From JAPOXR01 sp963662395 (GTDB lineage: Bacteria > Pseudomonadota > Alphaproteobacteria > Rhodobacterales > Rhodobacteraceae), in the NCBI GenBank assembly GCA_963662395.1, contig OY759511.1, positions 2,666,001-2,730,000 on the forward strand: a stretch of DNA of 64,000 bases, read 5' to 3'. Positions 26,784-36,084 of this stretch are shown in pieces. Position numbers and translations under genes: made by a program. The first letter of the stretch is position 1, and each line of letters starts with the position of its first letter. The notes under the pieces are model-generated. The model was not told the DNA's origin and did no database searches. It worked only from the letters and a program-made list of their open reading frames with translations.

Positions 26784-28168
26784 GCAGCCGTTCGCAGATG
26801 CTGCATCACGGGAGCGATGCCCTGATCGCCAACCAGTCTCGAATCGCTCGCCAGTTGCTGAAGTTGTTCCGGTCCAAGTGCATGCTTGCCGGCTTCGTGA
26901 AGCTTGGCCGCCTGCTCGTCGGGCATGAAGGGCCGCGCGCGGGATCCCCGCAGCGCTGTCACCTCCTTCTCCCGGACGGAACCATCGTCAAGGCGCATTG
27001 ATACCTTGTGGGGCCACCACCATGTTGCTCCGGGCATGTCTTCCGTGAACGGATTGACAACAATGCGCCGTGTCTTCTCGAGAACGGTTGCGTCACTCGT
27101 AACGATGGCGGGATCAAAATCCGAAAGGGCGATCCGTCCGCGTGTCAGTGCAACTGACAGCGTATAAGGAATGCTGAACTGGGCTGCCACACGGGGATCG
27201 TCTCCGGGTGCAAACGGCCGGCCGCAGAGATCGTGGACGATCTGCGACGACCTGACCTCAACGGTTTCAACCCGCTTCGGCAGATCCGGGTCTTCGGCAA
27301 TCATGTCGAAAACCAGGTCGAGCCCGGGGTGGGTCGATCTGCAACTCGGATAAGGCTTGATGCTTGTCTCGGCCACGCTGAAGCGTGTACCAATCCCTGC
27401 CAGGCCCTCTTCGAGGTTCGCGCCACCATCGGCAAAGAGAGCGTTCAGGCCGTAAACGCCGGTGAGAAAGTTTGCCGAACCCTTGATGCCGGCCAGTGCC
27501 ATATGCGCGCTTTGAACCGCCTGACCTGCCGCAATGCCGCACAGCACGTTCTTTCCGTTCACTCGGTCCGCCAGTGGCTGCCGACTAAGGCCGGCTTGCT
27601 CGGCCGCGATCCCCATGGCCGACATGATTCCGTCCTCGTCCATTCCGAGAAGCCTGGCCGCACCCGCGGCCCCGCCAATCTGTCCCGGAACGCCCGTCGC
27701 CATGACGCCGCTGTGGTAATAGTGCGGATTGAGCGTTGCGCCAATCTGGCAAGCCACATCGAACGCCGCTGTCGCCGCGGCCACGAATTCGCGACCCGCC
27801 CGGGCGCCTTCATCCATGCCTGTCGATTCAGCCACGGCGAGCAATGCAGGAAAAATCACGGCGCTCGCATGCACCGCCGAATCGTCATGTGTGTCGTCCC
27901 ACTCCCACCAATGGGCAAGAACACCTCCAAGAAAAGCCGCCGAGGGGGCAGGAATTCGCCGTTCACTCCCGGCCACGGAACTTTCTTCCGCACCGCCCCA
28001 CTCGACATGCTTCGCCAGCAGGTTCCGGCATTCGTCACTCTTCAGACCGGCAAGTATCACCCCCATCGTGTCAATGAGCAAGGTTGAAACCGCGTTGCGG
28101 GCGGACTCGGGGACGTCGTCCCAGTTCAGGTCTGCAACATGCCTGGCCAGTCTTTCTTCATGCGTCAA
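26780..28168 (-). CDS. MmgE/PrpD family protein
   Basis: Member of the 2-methylcitrate dehydratase/cis-aconitate decarboxylase/iminodisuccinate epimerase fold family; the exact reaction is unknown. It has 462 residues, close to PrpD. Characteristic stretches are LLIDTMGVILAGLKSDE (about residues 30-46), AHWWEWDDTHDDSAVHASAV (about 84-103, the conserved Asp/His region), HYYHSGVMATGVPGQIGGAA, and KPYPSCRSTHPGLDLVF, the active-site KPYPSC block. Co-transcription with a ComA-like gene and a dipeptide-type importer suggests it processes the imported compound. Confidence 0.88.
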   Translation of the reverse strand: MTHEERLARHVADLNWDDVPESARNAVSTLLIDTMGVILAGLKSDECRNLLAKHVEWGGAEESSVAGSERRIPAPSAAFLGGVLAHWWEWDDTHDDSAVHASAVIFPALLAVAESTGMDEGARAGREFVAAATAAFDVACQIGATLNPHYYHSGVMATGVPGQIGGAAGAARLLGMDEDGIMSAMGIAAEQAGLSRQPLADRVNGKNVLCGIAAGQAVQSAHMALAGIKGSANFLTGVYGLNALFADGGANLEEGLAGIGTRFSVAETSIKPYPSCRSTHPGLDLVFDMIAEDPDLPKRVETVEVRSSQIVHDLCGRPFAPGDDPRVAAQFSIPYTLSVALTRGRIALSDFDPAIVTSDATVLEKTRRIVVNPFTEDMPGATWWWPHKVSMRLDDGSVREKEVTALRGSRARPFMPDEQAAKLHEAGKHALGPEQLQQLASDSRLVGDQGIAPVMQHLRTAA

Positions 28169-28210
28169 CGGCTTTCCTCCCCGTGCCTTACGGTTTTCCC
28201 GGTTTCGACA

Positions 28211-29044
28211 TCACCGGTCCTCAACAACCTGAGGATTTATCACGTCATTCAGTCCATCACCCACCAGATTCGTGCTCAGCACCGCCAGAAAGATCAGCAA
28301 TCCGGGAAACAGCGCCGCCCACCACGCAAACTGAATGAAGGGTCTGGACTGATAGAGCATTACACCCAAACTCACCCTGCTCGGGTCGCCCAGGCCAAGG
28401 AAGCTGAGACCGGCCTCCGTAAGCATCGCCCGTCCAACGAGCAGCGTCCCGCTTACGATCACGGGCCCCATGGCGTTAGGCAGGATTTCAATGAATATCA
28501 GGGTCCGGTGGTTCGCACCACTCAACCGCGCGGCATCCACGTACTGGCGGGATTTGAGGGTCAGGAACTCGGACCGGGTGAGTCGCGCGATCACGGGCCA
28601 GGTCAGAACGGAAATCGCCACTATGATGTTGAAAACGCTGGCGCTGAACACGGCAACCAGAACAACCGCCAGAAAGAACTGGGGAATTACCTGGAACACC
28701 TCGGTTACCCGCATCAAGGCATGATCAATGAAGCCTCCGAAGTAACCGGCAAGACTTCCGATCACTATCCCGACAACAGTCGATGCTGCTGCTGCGATGA
28801 TGCCCACCAGCAGCGACACCCGCACCCCTGACACCGCGCGGCTGAAGACGTCCCTGCCCAATTCATCCGTGCCCAGCCAGTGGGTTTTCCCCGGCGGATT
28901 GGCGCGCGTCCCGATTCCGAGTGCTTCCGGATCATAAGGTGCAAACACCGGCCCGAACACCGCAACAAGCGTGAGGAGAACGAGTATCACAAGACCGAGC
29001 ACGGAAACCCAGTTGCGAAAATACAGGTGCCAGTGACTGTTCAT
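28211..29044 (-). CDS. Dipeptide/oligopeptide-type ABC transporter permease (DppC-like)
   Basis: Inner-membrane permease, 277 residues, six predicted membrane segments. It has the DppC N-terminal layout (short cytoplasmic tail, one segment, then HWLGTDELGRDVFSRAVSGV) and the EAA-type coupling loop (YVDAARLSGANHRTLIFIEI, then LPNAMGPVIV). The C-terminus GLSFLGLGDP...GVMLYQSRPF is also standard. It pairs with the DppB-like permease, 103 bp upstream, the widest gap in the operon. Confidence 0.93.
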   Translation of the reverse strand: MNSHWHLYFRNWVSVLGLVILVLLTLVAVFGPVFAPYDPEALGIGTRANPPGKTHWLGTDELGRDVFSRAVSGVRVSLLVGIIAAAASTVVGIVIGSLAGYFGGFIDHALMRVTEVFQVIPQFFLAVVLVAVFSASVFNIIVAISVLTWPVIARLTRSEFLTLKSRQYVDAARLSGANHRTLIFIEILPNAMGPVIVSGTLLVGRAMLTEAGLSFLGLGDPSRVSLGVMLYQSRPFIQFAWWAALFPGLLIFLAVLSTNLVGDGLNDVINPQVVEDR

Positions 29045-29147
29045 TATGGGTCGGCCCGCATTGTTCTATTCACGCTGCCACTGCCGGCTCCACCGGAGCG
29101 GTCGGGACGCCGCCGAAAGGGGATATTCTGAAGTTCCACGCATCCGG

Positions 29148-30119
29148 CTAGCTGAAGCTGACCCTCGGATCTATCAACCGGTAGACAATGTCGGTGAGCA
29201 GGTTGACGATGATCACGAAAGACGAAATGACGACGAACAGCCCCATCAAGAGGGGAAAATCCCGAGCCGATACGGCATCGAACATAAGTCGGCCGAGACC
29301 CGGCCATGCAAAAACCGTCTCGGTCAGCACCGATCCTGCAAGCAGCCATTCCAGATTCAGGCCGAGGACAGTGACTATGGGAAGCAACGTGTTCGGAACG
29401 GCATGCCGTAGTACCACCCGGTTCTCGTGAACGCCCTTCGCCCGAGCGGTGACAATGAAATCCTCCCTCATGACCTGATGCATCTTGACCCGCGTAACCC
29501 GAAAGATCAGTGCCAACTGGAACGCACTATAGGTCAGAACAGGCAACACCAGATGATGTGCGACATCCTTGACCAGCCCCCACCCCTCCTGGGGGTTGCG
29601 TATGTTGAACATGCCCTGGGTCGGAAACCACCCGAGTTTCAGGGAAAAGACGGTCAGCAGGATGAGTCCGAGAAAGAATACGGGCATTGAATACCCGAGT
29701 ATTGCAAGGACGACCGCAATTCTGTCGGCAATGGAATCCTTTCGGGTTCCTGCATACAGGCCCAGCAGTATGCCGGCAGCGCTACTGACCAGGAACGCCG
29801 TGCCCATGAGCAGCAGGCTCGCGGGCAGTCGCCCCATTATCAGGTCAAAGACGTCCTCGCGGTACCGGAGCGAATACCCGAAATTGAGCTGCAGGATATT
29901 CCCGATATAGCTGACATACTGGACGTGGAGTGGCCTGTCCAAACCGAACTCGGCACGCGTGCGCTCGATCAGTTCCTCGCTCGCCGAGCCCTCCCCGATG
30001 AGAAGGTGAATTGGATCTCCCGGGGCGGAGTGAATGAGAAGGAAATTGACCGTGGTTACCACGAAGATAAGCGGGACGGCCTGCAACAGCCGCCCCAGGA
30101 TGTAACGCCTCAGGCTCAT
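29148..30119 (-). CDS. Dipeptide/oligopeptide-type ABC transporter permease (DppB-like)
   Basis: Inner-membrane permease, 323 residues, six predicted membrane segments. The conserved DppB features are present: LGRLLQAVPLIFVVTTVNFL at the N-terminus, HSAPGDPIHLL, LDRPLHVQYVSYIGNILQLN, SLRYREDV, and the coupling loop DFIVTARAKGVHENRVVLRH with AVPNTLLPIVT. It lies 21 bp after the binding-protein gene. Confidence 0.93.
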   Translation of the reverse strand: MSLRRYILGRLLQAVPLIFVVTTVNFLLIHSAPGDPIHLLIGEGSASEELIERTRAEFGLDRPLHVQYVSYIGNILQLNFGYSLRYREDVFDLIMGRLPASLLLMGTAFLVSSAAGILLGLYAGTRKDSIADRIAVVLAILGYSMPVFFLGLILLTVFSLKLGWFPTQGMFNIRNPQEGWGLVKDVAHHLVLPVLTYSAFQLALIFRVTRVKMHQVMREDFIVTARAKGVHENRVVLRHAVPNTLLPIVTVLGLNLEWLLAGSVLTETVFAWPGLGRLMFDAVSARDFPLLMGLFVVISSFVIIVNLLTDIVYRLIDPRVSFS

Positions 30120-30140
30120 TCCCCAATTCCGACGAGGATG

Positions 30141-31754
30141 CTACTGCGTCGCGTAAGCCCGGTCGAGTATGCCGTTGTAGCCGATCGGACCATATATCAC
30201 GTCCTCGAATCCGGACCTTACCAGCTGCATGTTGGGCATGCCGAACAGTGGGTAGGCAGGTAGCTCGTCCATCAGTATTCGCTGGATTTCCTTCCAGACA
30301 GCGGCCCTTTCCGCAACGTCGGTGATTGAAACCTCTTCATCCGTCAACCGGTCGTAATCCGCATTGGCCCAACCTGCCGCATTCGCAAATGCCATGCCGA
30401 TGTTGCTGGACTTGTAACGGTGCACGACGGAAAGCGTGGGATCAGGCGATGTCGTGAACAGCTGGTGCGCCATGCCGAACTCGCGCTTGGTGAAGACCTT
30501 CTCGATGAAGGACGGTCGATCAAACGACTGTATCTCGACGTCTATCCCCACTTCACGCAACTGACTTCTGATGACCTCTGCAGCGCGGCCTTCAAACGCA
30601 CGGCCAAAGGCCCAGTAGAGGTCCAGCGAAAAGCGCGTTCCGTCATCTCCGCGCGGGAACCCGGCTTCGTCCAGCATGGCATTGGCCTTGGCCACATCCT
30701 GCGGATAGTCATACTCGGGAAAGTGCACCCACTTGACACCACTGTGAATGTGGGCGTTTGCCGCCTTGCTGGCACCAAACATGGCTGCCTCCGCAATTTC
30801 ATCCTTGTTCAAGGCGTGGGCGATGGCCTGTCGAACCGACTTGTGCTGCAGATACTCGTTGTCGTGGTTCATGAGCAGGTTCTCGTTGGTGCCCGTTGCC
30901 TCGTTGCCGTGCTCGACGATCTGGTACCGGGGGTCCTCGCGGAACTGCTTTACGCGTTCATACGGAAGAATGTACGAATGGAGCATGTCGATGTCGCCGT
31001 TCTCGAGAGCGGCAAGTCGGCCCGCCTCATCCGGCAGGAACTGAATCACCACTCGATCGAGATATGGCAGCCCCGGCTTGAAATAGTCGTCATTGCGAAC
31101 GAGCTCGATGTGACTTCCTCGAACCCACTTGCCAAACTTGAACGGCCCCGTTCCGACGGTTGGCTCAACAAGCTGCGGATTGTCCTGGTCCACCCTGCCT
31201 TCCCAGACATGACTTGGCCGGATCAGGGTGCCCGAGTTGTAATCGGCGATGATGGTCAGCAACGGAGCGAACGGTTCCATCATGTTGATGATGAAGATGT
31301 GATCGCCATCCGTCGCGAAGGATTCAACTCTCGGGCACCATGTCTTGGCGCGGTTGTGCATTGCGCATGTCAATTCACGAAAGGTGAATTCCACATCATG
31401 TGCCGTGAAGGGTGTACCGTCATGCCACGCGACGTCATCCCGCAACTGGAAGGTATAGGTCCGTCCGTCTTCCGAAATGTCCCAGCTTTCCGCCAATTCG
31501 GGGTGCACGTCGAAGTCGTAATCCAGGCGGATCAACGGGTTGTACAGGTTGGTCATCGTGGTAAGGGCGCCGAAATCCTTGCCAAACAGATAGTCAAGGG
31601 TCGCAGGCTCGTTTTCAATGACCTTGATAAAGGTTCCTCCGGTTTCCTGTGCAACCACCGCAGACCCGGACAGTCCAACGCTTGCGGTCGCCACCACGGC
31701 AAGGAGCAGTTTCCTGCTCGCGCCAAGCACAACACTGGTTCTTTCGATGTTCAT
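30141..31754 (-). CDS. Dipeptide/oligopeptide-type ABC transporter substrate-binding protein (family 5)
   Basis: Periplasmic binding protein, 537 residues, with a signal peptide (about residues 14-36, ending AVVAQETGG). The family-5 order is clear: EPATLDYLFG, LYNPLIRLDYDFDVHPELAE, SWDISEDGRTYTFQLRDDVA with WHDGTPFTAHDVEFT, VGTGPFKFGKW, and SVRQAIAHALNKDEIAEAAM. The adjacent dipeptidase-like gene suggests a peptide or pseudo-peptide ligand, but family 5 also binds opines, nickel and amine-containing compounds, so the ligand is not assignable. Only 3 bp separate it from the preceding gene. Confidence 0.92.
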   Translation of the reverse strand: MNIERTSVVLGASRKLLLAVVATASVGLSGSAVVAQETGGTFIKVIENEPATLDYLFGKDFGALTTMTNLYNPLIRLDYDFDVHPELAESWDISEDGRTYTFQLRDDVAWHDGTPFTAHDVEFTFRELTCAMHNRAKTWCPRVESFATDGDHIFIINMMEPFAPLLTIIADYNSGTLIRPSHVWEGRVDQDNPQLVEPTVGTGPFKFGKWVRGSHIELVRNDDYFKPGLPYLDRVVIQFLPDEAGRLAALENGDIDMLHSYILPYERVKQFREDPRYQIVEHGNEATGTNENLLMNHDNEYLQHKSVRQAIAHALNKDEIAEAAMFGASKAANAHIHSGVKWVHFPEYDYPQDVAKANAMLDEAGFPRGDDGTRFSLDLYWAFGRAFEGRAAEVIRSQLREVGIDVEIQSFDRPSFIEKVFTKREFGMAHQLFTTSPDPTLSVVHRYKSSNIGMAFANAAGWANADYDRLTDEEVSITDVAERAAVWKEIQRILMDELPAYPLFGMPNMQLVRSGFEDVIYGPIGYNGILDRAYATQ

Positions 31755-31757
31755 CTT

Positions 31758-32870
31758 TCACTCCCTGTTTTCGTTTTCCTCGAGTACCCGCATCCAGTTC
31801 CCTCCGAGAATCTTGCTGATGCTTTCGTCATCGTATCCTCGATAAACCAACCCGCGGGTCAGGTTCGGAAGCTTGGACAGGTCTTCAAGTCCTTTTGCAT
31901 AGGGCACTGTGTCACGCTCCTCTATCGTGCCCAGCATGTCGGGGCGCTTCACGCGCCAGTAGGCCCATCCCGCTCCGGCGGTGGGCGGCGTTCTTTGCAT
32001 TGATGCCGTTGAAGCCGTTCCATGGCCCGGCATCATTTCACCGAGTTCTACGCGGGCGATGGAATCCGTGTAGTCGCCCCCAAATCCGACATGGTCTATT
32101 CCAACCAGATTCACGACATGGTCGATGTGGTCGAGCACCCCCTCGATCGATGCAGCATAAAGGTCATTGTTCACCATCCTCGGCAGACCGGTGATTCCCA
32201 TGACTCCTCCGGTCTCCGCCATGGCGGTAATCTGCTCGTCAGTCTTGTTTCGGGAACTGTCGCTGATGGCTCTTGCATTGGCATGTGTGAACAGGCAGGT
32301 CCGAGTCGACACATCTATCGCGTCCATCGTGGTTGCGTCGCCACAATGGGCAAGGTCTACAAGTATGCCAAGCCGGTTCATCTCGCGAACGACATCCAGG
32401 CCAAAATAGCTCAACCCTCTTATCTCACGGGTTCGCTCACCACATCCGTCTCCCAGCATGTTGCTTTCGGAGTAGGTCAGACCCATCACCCGGTAGCCCA
32501 GCTGATTCAATGCGGTCAAATAGGCGTAGTCACCGTCGAGGCACGCGGCGTCCTGGGTTGCAAACAGTATTCCGAGCTTGCCTTCACTCTTCGCCTGTCG
32601 AATCTCGGCTGCGGACCTGACCTGAACTGCCACGTCGCTGTGGGATTCAATGAAGCGCAGCACGTTTGCCACGGCACGAATTGTCTCCGATATCCCGGAA
32701 TTTCCGCCAATCGTGGTCCAGACCACATCCACGCCTCCGTTTCGCGCCTGGTTGAACCATCGTTCACTCGACGCCACATGAAAAAGCGCGGTTGCATCGA
32801 TGATAAGGCAATCTTCATGCAACCTCCTGGCTCTCTCTTCCTGTTCCTCGGACAATTCAAACATCTTCAC
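31758..32870 (-). CDS. Membrane dipeptidase (M19)-like protein lacking some metal ligands
   Basis: M19/renal-dipeptidase fold, 370 residues, first gene of the operon. Conserved regions are MGLTYSESNMLGDGC, ILVDLAHCGDATTMDAI with the expected His, FTHANARAI with the second His, and VNLVGIDHVGFGGDYTDS. However, the N-terminal His-x-Asp pair (usually DGHNDLP) is replaced by IDATALFH, and the bridging Glu region reads GILFATQDAA. Three of five binuclear zinc ligands therefore seem absent. It may be a one-metal enzyme, act on a non-peptide substrate, or be a non-catalytic paralogue. Subgroups with IDAT in this position exist as far as I recall. Confidence 0.82.
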   Translation of the reverse strand: MKMFELSEEQEERARRLHEDCLIIDATALFHVASSERWFNQARNGGVDVVWTTIGGNSGISETIRAVANVLRFIESHSDVAVQVRSAAEIRQAKSEGKLGILFATQDAACLDGDYAYLTALNQLGYRVMGLTYSESNMLGDGCGERTREIRGLSYFGLDVVREMNRLGILVDLAHCGDATTMDAIDVSTRTCLFTHANARAISDSSRNKTDEQITAMAETGGVMGITGLPRMVNNDLYAASIEGVLDHIDHVVNLVGIDHVGFGGDYTDSIARVELGEMMPGHGTASTASMQRTPPTAGAGWAYWRVKRPDMLGTIEERDTVPYAKGLEDLSKLPNLTRGLVYRGYDDESISKILGGNWMRVLEENENRE

Positions 32871-33264
32871 CCCTCGTTTCTATAGGCCTAAGGCACAAAT
32901 GAACTCTCTACGGGTCGCCACCCGGGAGCGATGCTCCAGGGCCCACCCCTGCGCGATACCAAGGCCCGCACAGCATTCCGCGCAGGCCGGAGGAATTCGC
33001 CAATATGTTTCTGAACTTGTCGGCATCGATCACCTGCACAGGGCCCGGCAGGCAATCTGGTGCACACGATCTTGATCGCTACGGGCATTCAGGACCGCGC
33101 CCAAACACGAACCATCAAGGTTGACAGAACGCATTTGCCCGGCCCAGGCGCCCAATCAATACTGATCCAACTCACGTGCGTCCGACCTCCTCCCAACGAC
33201 TGACGGCACAGGTGAAAAACCGCCGACCACTCTAGTTCCTGTTCGTGTGCTTGGCAAGCCTGTT
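32871..33264. other. Upstream region of the dipeptide-type operon
   Basis: About 390 bp between the M19-like start and the ISKra4 target duplication. It should contain the operon promoter, but none is obvious. Its distal half (33089-33264) is the downstream piece of a small minus-strand frame split by the insertion element. Confidence 0.4.
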
Positions 33265-33273
33265 GCAGGATCG
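33265..33273. repeat. Left 9-bp target duplication (GCAGGATCG)
   Basis: GCAGGATCG directly precedes the left end of the ISKra4-type element and recurs at 34981-34989 just outside the right end. Confidence 0.88.
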
Positions 33274-34980
33274 GGGTGTAGCCCAATTTGGTTGATGATT
33301 GCGATTCGCATTTGCTACGCTGGCTTTGCTGCGCGTCCGAATACGGCCGGGGGAACCGGCGGGTGGCGCGCTTGCAGAGGCAACGAGGCAGGGAGCGCGG
33401 ATGATGGCGAAGGTCAAAGGGAATCGCGGGCACGGACATCCAGACACGGTGGCGTATCTGGAAGGCCTGGGGGAGGAAGGCGCGGCGGTGCTGCGCGCGC
33501 ACGAGGGCGGATACACCCGTTACTGGCTGGAAGGCGGCGAGGTGCGGAGCTGCGACATCACGGAGGGCGAGTTGCCTCTGGCGGGCTTCGGACCGGTCGG
33601 TGGGCCGCTTCCGGCATTGCTCGGGGCTGTGTTGGCGGAGTTCGGCCTGCAACTTCCGAAGCTGGCGGCGGACCTCGCGTCGGGTGCTCCGGACCTGGAC
33701 AGCGTGGAGCGGGTGCTCCGCGACAGTTCTCTCGGCGGCGGCGCGACGGCGCTGAAGATGCTGTTCGAACAGCTTGACGAGGCTCTGCCACCGCCGGAAT
33801 GCGCGAGCTGTGGCAAGCTTATGTGCCGGCACCAGGCGAGGAAGAAAAAAGCCTGGCTCACCCGGCTTGGCCGGGTCGAGGTCGAGCGCAGCTATTATTA
33901 TTGCCGATCGTGCGGCAATGGCTTCTTTCCGCTTGACCGTGCGCTGGGCCTGGAAGGTGACACGCTCACGCCGGGGATGTTGAGCGTCATGGCCGAGACG
34001 ACGCCGATGATGAGCTTCGATGCGGCGAGCCGCCACATCGCGAACCTTGCCGGGGTGAACGCATCCTCGAGCTCGCTGCAGCGCTGGTCCCTGGCGCTTG
34101 GCGAGGAGGTTCTCCGGTTCGAACAGGAGGAGGTCGTGGAAGACAGCCCCCTGGAATCACGGATGTATCTTGCCATCGACGGGACCGGGGTACCGATGCG
34201 AAAGGAAGACGTCGAAGGCATTGCCGGCAAGCAGGAGGACGGAAGCGCGAAGACCCGGGAAGCCAAGCTGGCGGTCATCTACACTGCCGAGGGGCGGGAC
34301 CCGGAGACCGGCGCGGCACTGAAGGACAAGGGCAGCGAGACGTCCAGTTGTCTCATCGACAGTGCGGCGACGCCGCCGGGAAGCCGGGATCCCTCCGATT
34401 TCGCCATGCGCCTTGACCGCGAGGCGCTGCGCCGCGGCTTGCACGGCGTCGAAGAACTCGTCGTCATCTCGGACGGCGCAGAATGGATACGGAACACCTG
34501 CGAGGAGTTGTTCGGGGGCGGGAAGGTCACCTTCGTGCTCGATATGTTCCATGCCCTCGAATACGCCAGCGATGCGGTGAAGGCGATTTTTCCGGACAAG
34601 GCGGAGCGGGACCGGCGGTTCGAAGGGATCAAGGCGGACCTTGAGGCGGGCCGGGCCGCCAAGGTGATCCGGGAACTCGAGTCCTTCAGCGGCAGGTACA
34701 AACAAGTGGAGGCGTGCTGCCGCTACTATCGGAACAACATCGAACGGATGCGCTACAACCAACACCGCGACCAGGGCATGCAGATTGGATCGGGGGTCGT
34801 GGAAAGTGGCTGCAAGCGGTACGGGCTCCGGCTGAAGCGTCCCGGCACCCGCTGGTCGGGGACAGGCGCCAATGCAATGCTGGCGCTCAAGAGCTGCGTC
34901 ATGAACCTCAGGCTGCCCGACTTCCTCGACTGGCACGCGAGGCAGGCCATCGTTGCCTGACAACAAATTGGGCTACACCC
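33274..34980 (+). mobile_element. ISKra4-family insertion sequence, apparently intact
   Basis: A 1707-bp element with near-perfect terminal inverted repeats of about 20 bp (GGGTGTAGCCCAATTTG at the left, its complement at 34964-34980) and a 9-bp target duplication. One uninterrupted transposase gene fills it. Perfect duplication and an intact gene point to recent insertion and possibly retained activity. Confidence 0.9.
33401..34960 (+). CDS. ISKra4-family transposase
   Basis: DDE-type transposase of 519 residues from the ATG preceded by GGCAGGGAG. An N-terminal zinc-ribbon-like CASCGKLMC...YYYCRSCG region (about residues 130-175) may bind the ends. Catalytic candidates are the Asp in YLAIDGTGVPM, the Asp in ELVVISDGAEWI and the Glu in GSGVVESGCKRYG. 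The family signature FVLDMFHALEYASDAVKAIF is present. It stops just inside the right inverted repeat. The frame is open upstream to 33299 without coding character. Confidence 0.9.
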   Translation: MMAKVKGNRGHGHPDTVAYLEGLGEEGAAVLRAHEGGYTRYWLEGGEVRSCDITEGELPLAGFGPVGGPLPALLGAVLAEFGLQLPKLAADLASGAPDLDSVERVLRDSSLGGGATALKMLFEQLDEALPPPECASCGKLMCRHQARKKKAWLTRLGRVEVERSYYYCRSCGNGFFPLDRALGLEGDTLTPGMLSVMAETTPMMSFDAASRHIANLAGVNASSSSLQRWSLALGEEVLRFEQEEVVEDSPLESRMYLAIDGTGVPMRKEDVEGIAGKQEDGSAKTREAKLAVIYTAEGRDPETGAALKDKGSETSSCLIDSAATPPGSRDPSDFAMRLDREALRRGLHGVEELVVISDGAEWIRNTCEELFGGGKVTFVLDMFHALEYASDAVKAIFPDKAERDRRFEGIKADLEAGRAAKVIRELESFSGRYKQVEACCRYYRNNIERMRYNQHRDQGMQIGSGVVESGCKRYGLRLKRPGTRWSGTGANAMLALKSCVMNLRLPDFLDWHARQAIVA

Positions 34981-34989
34981 GCAGGATCG
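34981..34989. repeat. Right 9-bp target duplication (GCAGGATCG)
   Basis: Exact copy of 33265-33273 at the right border of the ISKra4-type element. Confidence 0.88.
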
Positions 34990-35130
34990 GAAATTCCTGT
35001 TGTTCGGCCATGTCCTGACTTTCGGTCGTTTCCGGTTTCGATTCGGGGGTTTGTCCGGCCTGCGCGCCATGCCGGCTGCGGTCGTCGCCGTTTGCCATGC
35101 GGTGCCTGGAGAGATGGCAGGGGTGATGCG

Positions 35131-36084
35131 ATGGATGCGGTTGCAGCGCAGCGAGGCCCGGCAAGGGAACTTGCCGAGAATGCCGGGCTGCCCTTCGAGC
35201 GCGCCCGCGCCATGCCGAGGAGCGTGTACCGCTCGCCGGAGTTTCTCGAGCTGGAGCTGGACCGCGTCTTCGCGGCGGACTGGTTCTGCGCCGGACGGGC
35301 GGACGGCTTTCCGAGACCCGGCGACTGGCTGGCCTTCGACCTGGCCAGGGAGCCGGTGGTGGTGGTGCGGGGCCATGACGGGGAGATCCGCGCCCTGTCC
35401 AATGTCTGCCGTCACCGGATGTCGAGGATCGTCGAGGGCAGGGGCAACTCGCGGACGCTGTCCTGCCCCTATCACGGCTGGACCTACGGCCTCGACGGCC
35501 GGCTGCGCGGGGCGGCCGGCATGGGACGCAACGACGCGTTCGACCGCAAGTCATGCCGGCTGCCGGAATTCCGCTGCGAGATCTGGCTCGGCTGGGTGAT
35601 GGTCACCCTGAATCCCCATGCGCCGCCGGTGGCCGGGCAGCTGGCGGCGCTCGAGGCCATGATCGGCGATTACGGCATGCAGGACTACGTCCAGGGCTTC
35701 TTCGAAATCATGCAGTGGAACACCAACTGGAAGGTGCTGGCCGAGAACTTCATGGAGAGCTACCATCTGCCGGTCTGCCATGCCCGGACCATCGGTGCCC
35801 TGTCGCGGGTCGATGACGTCGAATGCCCGCAGGGCAGGCCGGCCTTCAACTACCACACGCTGCAGAAGGAGCCGGAATTCACCCTGTCGATCGCCCATCC
35901 GGACAATGAGAGGATGCAGGGCGAGCGGCGGCTGACCACCTATCTGCTGTCCATCTATCCGAGCCTGATGATCACGCTGACCCCGGGATATTTCTGGTAT
36001 CTGGCGCTGCACCCGGCCGGGACCGGCAAGGTCAGGATATTCTTCGGCGGCGGCATGGCGGTGGAAGTGGACAGGTGCAGGCAA
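35131..36084 (+). pseudogene. Rieske-type aromatic-ring hydroxylating oxygenase, C-terminally truncated
   Basis: The first 315 or so residues are a good Rieske oxygenase alpha subunit. The [2Fe-2S] motif is NVCRHRMSRIVEGRGN...SCPYHGW (C-x-H and C-x2-H, about residues 92-117), and part of the mononuclear iron site is ENFMESYHLPVCH (about 205). After FFGGGMAVEVDR the frame turns Arg/Ser-rich and unrelated, ending at 36234. Family members run to about 380-450 residues, and the missing end normally supplies the third iron ligand (Asp), so the product would be inactive. Choline- or betaine-type mono-oxygenases are possible relatives. Confidence 0.75.

Larger units (their letters stand above)
33089..35098 (-). 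pseudogene. Small ORF split by ISKra4-type element
   Basis: Removing 33274-34980 and one copy of the 9-bp duplication restores a continuous minus-strand frame. It starts at 35098 (MANGDDRSRHGAQAG, then TESQDMAEQQEFPIL), crosses the junction as QQACQAHEQELEW and ends at 33089, about 100 codons in all. The N-terminal part is polar and Gln/Glu-rich. I recognise no family and the C-terminal part may already be out of frame. It was divergent from the Rieske-type gene, 32 bp apart. Confidence 0.45.
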
